DNA of 64,000 nucleotides from Opitutaceae bacterium. Its GTDB lineage: Bacteria > Verrucomicrobiota > Verrucomicrobiia > Opitutales > Opitutaceae. Below the pieces are notes generated by a model. That model saw only the letters and a program-made list of their open reading frames with translations. It did not search any database and was not told where the DNA came from. The stretch spans positions 1 to 64,000 of the forward strand of contig JAIXWF010000019.1 of the NCBI GenBank assembly GCA_027482185.1, given 5' to 3'. How positions within the stretch are numbered: position 1 is the stretch's first letter; each line of letters opens with the position of its first letter. Positions 53,371 through 61,574 of the stretch are shown here, piece by piece. Made by a program: the position numbers and the translations under genes.

Positions 53371-54585
53371 GGGCACGGCCGGCACGACGGCGACGGTTTT
53401 CCGTGTTTCGGTCGTGCCGTTGAGAAACGTCAGCGTCACCTCCGTCGCAACGGCGAGCAGTTTTTCGTAGCGGCCCAGATCCCAGCGGGCCACGGGTTCG
53501 TCGTTGATGCGCGTGACGAGGTCGCCCGGCACAACGCCCGCGGCGGCCGCGGGGGAACCCGGCACAACGCCGGCCGCGCGCCAGTACGCCGGGGTCTTCG
53601 TGAAGCTCAGACCGAAGGTGCGCCGCCCCGGCAGCCGCAGCGGTTCGCGCGACTCCCGATAGAAGGTCACGCGGTCCCGCGCCTGGTCGAAGGTCACGGC
53701 AAACGGCCGCAGCGCCGCGCCGCCGACCGCGGACAATTCATCCGTCAGGTCCACGACCGGCTGCGGAAAAACATAGTCGCCGATCGCGACGTTCGCCTCG
53801 ATCCGGCCGAGTTGCTGCACGCGGTCGCCCCCGAGGGTGCCGACGGTCGCGCCCTCGACCGGCCCGTGCAGGAAACGCGCGCCGAGGCCGACGGGGTTGA
53901 GGCTGAAACCCATGTCGCTGCCGGAGTCGATCAGGGCGAGCACGGAGCGTTCGCCCAGCCGGATCGAGATCAGCGGCGTCTTCCGCGCATCGTCGAACGG
54001 CAGCACCGTCCCCGGCACCAGCGGCGCGTTGGCCGCCGGCTGCAGAATCATCCGGCCGCCCGGATAATCCAACGTCAGCAGCGATTCGCGGAAGAACGGA
54101 AAGCCGAGCACGCCGTCGAGCTTCACCCCGAGGTGCGCCGACAGCGCCGCGCAGTCGTAGAGCAGCACCGGCACGTCGTCGAACCGCACGCCGCCGAGTT
54201 CGATCCGCCGCACCGACGCCGCCGGCAATTCCTCGATGCGGCCGTCGGCGCCCGCCACGCGCACGCGCGGGGCGTTGGCCGCGGCGGGCACGCGCCCCGG
54301 ATTCCGTTTCGCGAAGGCCGGCGTGACGAGCGTCACCGACGAACCCGTATCAACCAGAAACCGGTAGGGCCCGGCACGATCCCCTTTTACTTCGAGTATG
54401 GGCAGGTTGCCGTAGAGCTGCAGCGGCAGGATGACCAAGGGGGTCTCGAACGTCGTGCGGCCCGGTTGCGGCGGCGTGCGCTTGAGGCCGACGGCGCTGC
54501 AGCCGGAAAGCGTCAGGACAATCAACCAGAGCCAGACGCCGAGCGCCCGGCGGCCCCGGGCCGTTGGTCCTCGCCCCGCGTTCAT
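53368..54585 (-). CDS. Lipoprotein with two retropepsin-like aspartyl-protease modules and a PDZ domain
   Basis: A 405-residue protein. The lipobox LSGC puts the lipidated Cys at 29. FLVDTGSSVTLV has Asp79 (first catalytic motif), and LALIDSGSDMG near residue 220 is a second D-S/T-G motif, so two retropepsin-like folds lie in one chain. A PDZ domain follows at about 315-400 (GVVPGSPAAAAGVVPGD). It is probably a periplasmic or outer-membrane-anchored protease for quality control. The start overlaps the upstream MFS gene stop by four bases. Confidence 0.82.
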   Translation of the reverse strand: MNAGRGPTARGRRALGVWLWLIVLTLSGCSAVGLKRTPPQPGRTTFETPLVILPLQLYGNLPILEVKGDRAGPYRFLVDTGSSVTLVTPAFAKRNPGRVPAAANAPRVRVAGADGRIEELPAASVRRIELGGVRFDDVPVLLYDCAALSAHLGVKLDGVLGFPFFRESLLTLDYPGGRMILQPAANAPLVPGTVLPFDDARKTPLISIRLGERSVLALIDSGSDMGFSLNPVGLGARFLHGPVEGATVGTLGGDRVQQLGRIEANVAIGDYVFPQPVVDLTDELSAVGGAALRPFAVTFDQARDRVTFYRESREPLRLPGRRTFGLSFTKTPAYWRAAGVVPGSPAAAAGVVPGDLVTRINDEPVARWDLGRYEKLLAVATEVTLTFLNGTTETRKTVAVVPAVP

Positions 54586-55913
54586 TTCGCCGGTTTCGGC
54601 AACTTCAGGCCCAGCACCAGCGCCGCCGCCGCGAGGACGGCTCCGGCGACAAACACGCTCGTCGCGCCGAAGCGCCAGAACACGAGGCCCGCGAGCACGG
54701 GCGTGATCGCCCGCGACAGCGAGCCGAGCGAACGGAAGATTCCGAGCACCCGGCCCTGTTCGTCGGCGCGCGCATACAGCGAAATCAATCCCGTGGTCGA
54801 CGGATTCACCAACCCGGAACCCAAGGCCAGCAAGGCGAGGCCGCCGTACAGCAGCCAAGGTTGGTTCGCGTAGCCGATCGCCAAAAACCCCAGAATCGAA
54901 ACACCGAGACCGGCGGACAACACGCGCAGTTCATCGATGGTCTTGAGCAGACGGCGCACGATGAAGCCCTGCGTGACGATCGCGCAGAGCCCCAGGAAAC
55001 CGAGCAGCAGGCCGTTTTCCCGGGCCGTGTAGCCGAAGCGGGTCGTCGCGAGAAACGTGAGCGACGCCTCCATCGCGACAAAGGCGATCGAAAAGACGAA
55101 CGCCACGAGGTTGGTCCGGCGGAGGGCCGGATCGTGCAGGCCGAGGATGGCGGCGATGGGGTTGCGCAGGCGCGGCTCGAGCGCGCCGGCCCGCGCTTCG
55201 GGCGTGAGCGATTCGTTGAAGCGCAGCGCGATCCAGACGAGGTTCACGAGGCAAAGTCCCAGCGCCAGCAGCGCCGGCACGGAAAACGGATTGATGCCGA
55301 AAGCCGCGAGGCCGGGAAACCGCTGCAGCAGGTCCAGGTGCACCGTGAGCGCGCCGATCGTCGGCCCGGTCACGAGCCCGAGGCCGAACGCCGCGCCGAC
55401 CAAGCCCATGGCCTTGGAACGCTCGGCCCGCGAAGTCACGTCCGCGACCGCGGCCGTGGCGACGGACAAATTGCCGCTGAACGCCCCGCTCACCACGCGC
55501 GAGAGCAGGAACAGCCAGAACGAACCGCTGCAGACCCAGATCAGGTAGCCGAGCGCCGTGCCCGCAACCGTCAGCAGCAGCACGGGCCGACGGCCGCGCC
55601 GGTCGCTGACGGCGCCCCAAAACGGGGCGAAGATGAACTGCAAAATCGAAAACACCGAGCTCAGCACGCCGCCGAACAGCACCGGCGCGTAGTTCTCGAT
55701 CCCGAAGCTCCGGGCCAAAGCCTGGGTTTGGCCCAGCATCCAACCCAACGCGCCGGCCTCGCCTTCCAGCTTCAGGTAATAGGTCAGCAGGTCCGGCCCG
55801 AGCGGGAAAATGATCGAGAACCCGATGAGGTCGATGTACAGCGTGAGGAAGATCACGCCGAGCGACAGCGGGCGCCCGGACCGGGGCGGAGTGGAAGGGG
55901 AAGCGGTGGACAC
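54582..55913 (-). CDS. Major facilitator superfamily transporter, TetA-like
   Basis: A 443-residue (from GTG 55913) integral membrane protein with twelve hydrophobic segments. GAVSDRRGRRPVLL is the MFS loop 2-3 motif. RVVSGAFSGNLSVATAAVADVT and GPTIGA support a drug:H+ antiporter-1/TetA-type protein. The substrate is unknown. The N-terminus is uncertain: a TTG at 55946 gives 11 more residues; neither start has a clear ribosome-binding site. The stop overlaps the next start. Confidence 0.85.
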   Translation of the reverse strand: MSTASPSTPPRSGRPLSLGVIFLTLYIDLIGFSIIFPLGPDLLTYYLKLEGEAGALGWMLGQTQALARSFGIENYAPVLFGGVLSSVFSILQFIFAPFWGAVSDRRGRRPVLLLTVAGTALGYLIWVCSGSFWLFLLSRVVSGAFSGNLSVATAAVADVTSRAERSKAMGLVGAAFGLGLVTGPTIGALTVHLDLLQRFPGLAAFGINPFSVPALLALGLCLVNLVWIALRFNESLTPEARAGALEPRLRNPIAAILGLHDPALRRTNLVAFVFSIAFVAMEASLTFLATTRFGYTARENGLLLGFLGLCAIVTQGFIVRRLLKTIDELRVLSAGLGVSILGFLAIGYANQPWLLYGGLALLALGSGLVNPSTTGLISLYARADEQGRVLGIFRSLGSLSRAITPVLAGLVFWRFGATSVFVAGAVLAAAALVLGLKLPKPAK

Positions 55914-55994
55914 GAAGGACGGCGAAGCAAACGGGTCCCGCCGCAAACGCCAAGGCGCAAACGGCCCGCGGCCGCGATCTTCGCGCGGAACCGG

Positions 55995-58694
55995 TCAGGC
56001 CAGCACCCGGCGCAGCTTGTCGAGCAGGCCCGCGAGTTCGAAGGGTTTGCCCACAAAGCCCGCCACGCCGAGATCCGCCACGCGCTGCATCGTGTCGGCC
56101 TCGCTGTAGCCGCTCATCACCACGGCCGGCAGCGTCGAACCGCCCGCGCGCAGACGGCGCAGCGTTTCCTCCCCGCTCAGTCCCGGCATCGTGAGATCGA
56201 GCAGCAGCGCCGCGAACCGCTGCGGGTGCGCGGCCAGGATTTCCAGCGCCTCGTCGCCCGAAGCCGCCGCCGTCACGCCGAGGCCGCTCCGCCGCAACGC
56301 CCGGTCGAGCACGGTGCGCACGGAGACTTCGTCGTCGACCACGAGGATTTCCCCGCGCAACTCGGCGGCGGGCGCCGTCTCGCGCCCGTCGGTCGCGACC
56401 GGTTCGCCGCGCGCCCGCAGGAAGAGCCGGAAAACCGAACCGCGCCCCGGCTGCGATTCGACAAAGAGCACACCTTCGTGCCGCTGCACGATGCCGAGCA
56501 CGGCCGCGAGCCCGAGCCCGCGGCCGGTGAACTTCGTGGTGAAGAAGGGCTCGAAAATCCGCGCCAAGGTGCCGGCATCCATGCCGCAGCCCGTGTCCCC
56601 GACCTCGAAGCCCGCGTACTCCCCGGGGGGCTGGTCGCGCCCGATCAGCGCGGTGCGGAGGCGCGCGGCGTCCAAGGATTCGGCATACGTCCGCACCCGG
56701 ACGGCGCCGGGGCCGGTGCCGACCGCTTCGGCGCCGTTGATCACGAGATTCATCACCACCTGCTGCAGCTGGCCCGCATCGCCCAGGACCGCGGGGAGCC
56801 CGGGCGCAAGGTCGAGCTCGAGGCGGGCATTCTTCGGGATCGAGACCCGGAGCAGCACCGTCGTGCCGTGCACGAGCTCCGACAGGTCGAGGCCGCGCAA
56901 CCGGAGCTCGTTCCGGCCCGCGTAGGCGAGCATCTGCCGGCAAAGGTCCGAGGCCCGCCGCGCCGCCTGCTCGATCTGGTCCAGATGCGGGCCGGCCGGG
57001 GCGCTGTCCGGAAGTTGAAGGCGCGCGAGCGTCGCGTTGCCCAGCATCGCCGTGAGCAGGTTGTTGAAATCATGGGCGATCCCGCCGGCCAGCACGCCCA
57101 GACTCTCGAGTTTCTGCGTTTCCAGCAGTTGGCGCTCGAATGCGATCTTCTCCTGCGCGGCCTGCTTCAGCGGCGTGACGTCGATCGCGAGGCCCTCGAT
57201 GAACCGGAGGGCGCCGTTGTCCGCAAAGATCGGCCGGCCCCGCACGAGCAACCAGCGCTCCGCGCCGCGCCGGTCCCGGATCCGGTACTCGGTTTCGAAC
57301 GGCTCCCGGCGGGAGATCGCGGCGGCGATCGCCTGCGCCAACCCGCCCGCGGTTCCCGGCTCGGCCAATTCCCCGAGTTGCACGCGGCCGGCGGTGAAGT
57401 CCTGCGGCGCATACCCCGTCAGCGGTTCCATGCCGTCGCTCACGAACAGCGCCGTCAACCGCTCGTCCCCGGCGCACCGAAACGCCGCGCCGGGCAGTTG
57501 GCTCACGATCGTGCTGAGCCGCCGCTCCGTCTCGCGACGGTCCGCCAGCTCGAGCTCGAGGGCCCGCTGGGTATCGCGCAGCTCCGCGGTCCGCTCCGCC
57601 ACCAGCCGGGTCACCACGGACTCGCGCCGGAGGGCGCCGAACACGACGTTGCCGGCGAGGCCGGTGAGGAGCACGCCGACCGCGAGCGTGAGCCAGCTCT
57701 TCACGTACCCCTGCGGCGGCCGCCAAGAGATGTGGGGCCGGAACCAGAGTTCCCAGGTCCGGCCGCCTTGGTCGACGCTCACGAGCAGATGCAGGCCCGC
57801 CTTGAAATCCGACGTGGTCGGCGCCGCCGTCGCCTCGGACACCGCGCCGGTGCGCGACGAGTAGTGGAGGAATGCCCGCTCGGGCGGGGCCGAGCGGTCG
57901 ATGAACAGCACGTCGAGCCGCCGGTCGCCGTGCGGTTCGAGGAACGACTCCAGCATGGGGGCGAGTTCGAAAACCCCGAGCAGGAAACCGCGGAGCCGTT
58001 CGCGGCGCGCCTCCGGCAATTCCGCCGGCAGGGGCAGCGTGTAGACCGGCAGCTGCATGATGTAACCCCATTCGGTCCGCCCGCTCTTCGTCAGCAACGG
58101 CAACCGCCCGGACGCCGCCAGCCGGCCGCTGCCGGCGATCTCGTCCATGATCGGCCAGGTGATGCCGCCCCGCAGGTCGAAGCCCAGCGCCGGTTCGTTG
58201 CCCTCCATCGGATCAATGTAGAGGACCGGGAAATACTCCGACCGCGCCACGGCCCGCCGCAGCGTGGTCTCGTTGAGGCGGTCCCGGAATTCGAAATCCG
58301 GAAATCCTTCCCGCCGGACCGCGGCCTCCACCTCCGCCCTCCGCTCCGCGGGCACGCGCGGGATCCACTCGAGGGCCCGGATGCCGGCGTGGCGGGACGT
58401 CAGGTCGCGGCTCGCCCCCGAAAACTCGGCGCGCGAAACATCCGACGAATAATGGAAAAGGGAACGCAGGGCATGGAGCGTATCGGCGTGGCGCTGCAGG
58501 CCGGCGGTGAACAGCTGCGCCGTCCGCCGCGCCTGCTCCTCGAAGTCCGCCCGGGCCAGGTTGTCCTCGGCGTTCCGGACCACGAAGAAGCCCGCCAAGC
58601 TCGCCGCAAGGCCGAACCCCACCAGCCCGGCGCCCAGCCAGGTCCGGCGTCGCGCCGGCAGGGCAAAGGGATTCGGGGTCAACGGGCCGGCCAT
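55995..58694 (-). CDS. Hybrid histidine kinase with CHASE sensor, PAS and receiver (copy 1)
   Basis: An 899-residue membrane-bound sensor. Transmembrane segment at about 19-37, a periplasmic CHASE domain (about 50-295, with SLFHYSSDVSRAEF and ALEWIPRV), a second transmembrane segment near 320, a PAS fold with PAC-like EYRIRDRRGAERW, histidine kinase core with LAGGIAHDFNNLL, ATPase motifs GDTGCGMD and FFTTKFTGRGLGLA, and a C-terminal receiver with VVDDE and LDLTMPG. It has the NtrB-like H-box (HDFNNLL) of hybrid kinases. Strongly related to the next gene upstream. Downstream target unknown. Confidence 0.92.
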   Translation of the reverse strand: MAGPLTPNPFALPARRRTWLGAGLVGFGLAASLAGFFVVRNAEDNLARADFEEQARRTAQLFTAGLQRHADTLHALRSLFHYSSDVSRAEFSGASRDLTSRHAGIRALEWIPRVPAERRAEVEAAVRREGFPDFEFRDRLNETTLRRAVARSEYFPVLYIDPMEGNEPALGFDLRGGITWPIMDEIAGSGRLAASGRLPLLTKSGRTEWGYIMQLPVYTLPLPAELPEARRERLRGFLLGVFELAPMLESFLEPHGDRRLDVLFIDRSAPPERAFLHYSSRTGAVSEATAAPTTSDFKAGLHLLVSVDQGGRTWELWFRPHISWRPPQGYVKSWLTLAVGVLLTGLAGNVVFGALRRESVVTRLVAERTAELRDTQRALELELADRRETERRLSTIVSQLPGAAFRCAGDERLTALFVSDGMEPLTGYAPQDFTAGRVQLGELAEPGTAGGLAQAIAAAISRREPFETEYRIRDRRGAERWLLVRGRPIFADNGALRFIEGLAIDVTPLKQAAQEKIAFERQLLETQKLESLGVLAGGIAHDFNNLLTAMLGNATLARLQLPDSAPAGPHLDQIEQAARRASDLCRQMLAYAGRNELRLRGLDLSELVHGTTVLLRVSIPKNARLELDLAPGLPAVLGDAGQLQQVVMNLVINGAEAVGTGPGAVRVRTYAESLDAARLRTALIGRDQPPGEYAGFEVGDTGCGMDAGTLARIFEPFFTTKFTGRGLGLAAVLGIVQRHEGVLFVESQPGRGSVFRLFLRARGEPVATDGRETAPAAELRGEILVVDDEVSVRTVLDRALRRSGLGVTAAASGDEALEILAAHPQRFAALLLDLTMPGLSGEETLRRLRAGGSTLPAVVMSGYSEADTMQRVADLGVAGFVGKPFELAGLLDKLRRVLA

Positions 58695-58773
58695 ACGGTG
58701 CAGCGGGGGCACGACGCAGCCCAAGCGGGAAGGGTTTCGGCGAAACGGCGCACCGGCCGGGGACCGCGCGGCG

Positions 58774-61398
58774 TCATGCGAGCAGCTCCCGCAGTTTCCG
58801 GCCGAGTGTGTGCCGGGTGAAGGGTTTCGCCAGAAACGCCAGCCGGCCCTCCGGGGCGGCCAGCCGGCCGAGCACATCGCCTTCGTTGTAGCCGCTCACG
58901 AGGAGCACTCTCAGGTCGGGCCGGATCCGCCGCAACTCCGCCAGCGTCTGCTCCCCGTTCATCCCCGGCATCAGCAGGTCGAGGGCGACGAACGTCACCG
59001 CCGCCGTATCCGCCCGGAGCAACGCGATGCCCGTCGGCCCGTCCGCCGCCGCCAGCGGCTCGAAACCGTGGCTGCGCAACATTTCGCCCAGCACGTGGCG
59101 CACCGGATCCTCGTCGTCGATCACGAGCACCTTCCCTTCGCCCAGCCACCGGTCCGCCTCGCGGCTCGGCGCCGGCGCGGACGCGAGGACCGGCAGCGGC
59201 GGCAGCAGCAGGCGGAAAACCGACCCCGCGCCCGGCGCACTCGAGACCCGCAGCGCCCCGTGGTGCCCCCGCACGATGCCGAGCACGGCCGCGAGACCGA
59301 GCCCGCGGCCCGCGAACTTCGTCGTGAAAAACGGATCGAAGATCCGCGCGAGCACCTCCGGCGCCATGCCGCAGCCGGTGTCGCGCACCTCGAGGTAGAC
59401 ATACTCGCCGGCGGGCAGGCCGGCCCCCGCGGCCGCCGCGGCCAACCACTCCGCATCCGCGCGCATCACGCCCGTGGCCAGCGTGATTTCCCCGCCTTTT
59501 TCGCCGACGGCGTCGGCGGCGTTGAGCACAAGGTTCATGACGATCTGCCGCAACTGCGTCGCGTCCGCCGAGACCGCGGGCAAGCCGCGGGCGAGTTCGA
59601 GTTTCAGATTCGCCTGGTGGACCGCCGAGACCTTGAGCAGGGGCAGTAGATCCTCGGCCAACGCCGTCAGATCCGTAGGCTCGATCACGAACCGCCCCTT
59701 CCCCGCATAGGCGAGCATCTGCCGGCACAGCTCGGCCGCCCGCAGCGCCGCGGCTTCGATTGCCTGCAGCGACGGTGCCGCGCCGCTCCCGGCCGGCAGC
59801 GCGATCCGCGCAAGGTCCGCGTTGCCGACGATGCTGCTGAGGAGATTGTTGAAATCGTGCGCGATGCCGCCGGCCAGCAGCCCGAGGCTTTCCAGTTTTT
59901 GGCCTTCGAGCAGCTTGCGCTCCAGGCCGAGCCGCGCCGCCTCCGCCTGCTTCTGGGCCGAAATGTCGATCGCGAGGCCCTCGAAGAACCGCAGGCTGCC
60001 GTCCTCCGCATACGCCCCCCGGCCGCGGGAAAGGACCCACTTCTCGCGGCCTTCGCGGGTGCGCAGGCGGTACTCGACCTCGACCGCACCCCGTTCCTGC
60101 AGCGCCACGCGCGTCGCTTCGCGGACCCGGCCGAGATCGTCCGGATGCACCAGATCGCGGAAATGCACCGCCCCGCCCGTGAACTCCTCCGGCGTCCAGC
60201 CGGTGAGCGGCTGCGCCCCGTCGCTCACAAACAGCACGGTCAGCTCGTCGTCGTAGGTGCAGCGGTAGGCCATGCCCGGCAACGCCTGCAACAGGGCGGA
60301 GAAATGCCGGCGGCTTTCGTTGAGCTCCGCCGTGCGCTGCTCGACTTCCACGCGGATCAGGTCGGCGCGCCGCCCGAGGGAATGCACGTAGGCCGCCAAC
60401 ACCACCGCGAGCAGGAGGAAACTCGCCGACCGCAGGTACGGCATCGAGGTGCGGTGCGCGGCCAGCCACGCCGCGCGCGGCCGCACGAGCATGCGCCAGT
60501 CGCGCCCGCCGAAGGCGAGCGGATACTCCCGGTGCAGCCCGCGCCGGAATTCCGCCTCGTTCAGGTCCTCCCCGCTCCCGGCGCCGGCGCGCGCGTGGAG
60601 CCGCCGCCGCGCCGGATCCGTCTCCGACGCGTCCAGAAACAGCAGGTCGAACGCATCGGTCGGCTGCCGGCTGTAGATGGTTTCGAGCAGGTCCGGCACC
60701 CGGAAGACGCCCTGCACATAGCCCGCGAATGTTTCCCGGTCGTCCGCGCCGGTCCGGAACACCGGCACGATCATCACGAGCCCGAATTGCGCACGGTCTT
60801 CCTGCACGAGCTTGATTTGAGACGTCACCGTCAGCTCACGCCGCTCCCGCGCCCGCCGCAGGAACGCCTGGGTCGGCCCCGCCGCCAGATCGTAGCCCCA
60901 GGCGGCCTCGTTGCCGCGCCTCGGCTCCACGAGTTGAATCGGAAGGTGCTCGGGCCGCGGCGCCGCGGGCCGGCGGCGGCCCGCTTCATAGAGTTCGAAA
61001 ATCTCGAACCGCCGGCCGTCCGGCGCGGCCGGCTGCGCCGCTTCGAACGCCGCCCGTTCCGGACCGGCGATCCGCGGCACCCATTCGAGCGCCTGCGCCC
61101 CCGCCACCTTGCCGGCCATGCGGGCGGTCGCCCGCGCGAATTCCGCGGCCGTCACGTCGTCCGACGCCTCGAACATCGCGCCCAGACCGTGGACCAGATC
61201 CTCGAAGCGGCCGAGAATCTCGCGCGCCAAACCGTGCCGCAGGTTGGCGCGGTGCCCGAACTCGGTCTCCGCCCGCGCCTGTTCCGCGGCGCGGCCCGAG
61301 AAGAAGGACACCGTCGCGGCCGCCGCCCCCAACCACAGCAGAACCCAGACGAGCGTCCGGTAATGCAGGGTGCGCTTGGGTCGGAAGGATGCGGCCAT
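58774..61398 (-). CDS. Hybrid histidine kinase with CHASE sensor, PAS and receiver (copy 2)
   Basis: An 874-residue paralogue of the preceding kinase with the same order: transmembrane segment (about 16-35), CHASE domain (GAMFEASDDVTAAEF, ALEWVPRI), second transmembrane segment near 325, PAS (LFVSDGAQPLTGWTPEEF), LAGGIAHDFNNLL, DTGCGMA, FFTTKFAGRGLGLA, and receiver (VIDDED, LDLLMPGMNGEQT). The CHASE domains are the most diverged part, so the two sense different ligands. The gap to copy 1 is 79 bases. Its start is divergent from the 61575 gene, 176 bases apart. Confidence 0.92.
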   Translation of the reverse strand: MAASFRPKRTLHYRTLVWVLLWLGAAAATVSFFSGRAAEQARAETEFGHRANLRHGLAREILGRFEDLVHGLGAMFEASDDVTAAEFARATARMAGKVAGAQALEWVPRIAGPERAAFEAAQPAAPDGRRFEIFELYEAGRRRPAAPRPEHLPIQLVEPRRGNEAAWGYDLAAGPTQAFLRRARERRELTVTSQIKLVQEDRAQFGLVMIVPVFRTGADDRETFAGYVQGVFRVPDLLETIYSRQPTDAFDLLFLDASETDPARRRLHARAGAGSGEDLNEAEFRRGLHREYPLAFGGRDWRMLVRPRAAWLAAHRTSMPYLRSASFLLLAVVLAAYVHSLGRRADLIRVEVEQRTAELNESRRHFSALLQALPGMAYRCTYDDELTVLFVSDGAQPLTGWTPEEFTGGAVHFRDLVHPDDLGRVREATRVALQERGAVEVEYRLRTREGREKWVLSRGRGAYAEDGSLRFFEGLAIDISAQKQAEAARLGLERKLLEGQKLESLGLLAGGIAHDFNNLLSSIVGNADLARIALPAGSGAAPSLQAIEAAALRAAELCRQMLAYAGKGRFVIEPTDLTALAEDLLPLLKVSAVHQANLKLELARGLPAVSADATQLRQIVMNLVLNAADAVGEKGGEITLATGVMRADAEWLAAAAAGAGLPAGEYVYLEVRDTGCGMAPEVLARIFDPFFTTKFAGRGLGLAAVLGIVRGHHGALRVSSAPGAGSVFRLLLPPLPVLASAPAPSREADRWLGEGKVLVIDDEDPVRHVLGEMLRSHGFEPLAAADGPTGIALLRADTAAVTFVALDLLMPGMNGEQTLAELRRIRPDLRVLLVSGYNEGDVLGRLAAPEGRLAFLAKPFTRHTLGRKLRELLA

Positions 61399-61574
61399 GT
61401 TCGCGGCCCGCAGCGTGGGCCCGCGGTTCCGCGGCGCAACCGCGAACACGCCCCGAAACCCGCCGCACGGATCCGGGCTGTGCAGCTTTTGGGAATTTCT
61501 TGGTGCGCGCCGGAGCCGGCCCGAGTTTTCCGTTGCCGCCGCCCCGCGCCTCCCGTTTTTCCCCGGCACCCCGC

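Noticed and set aside
54564-58820. A 1418-codon plus-strand frame antisense to the MFS transporter and the first hybrid kinase
   Set aside because: Covers three clear minus-strand genes, including recognised kinase motifs; composition is typical of an antisense shadow.
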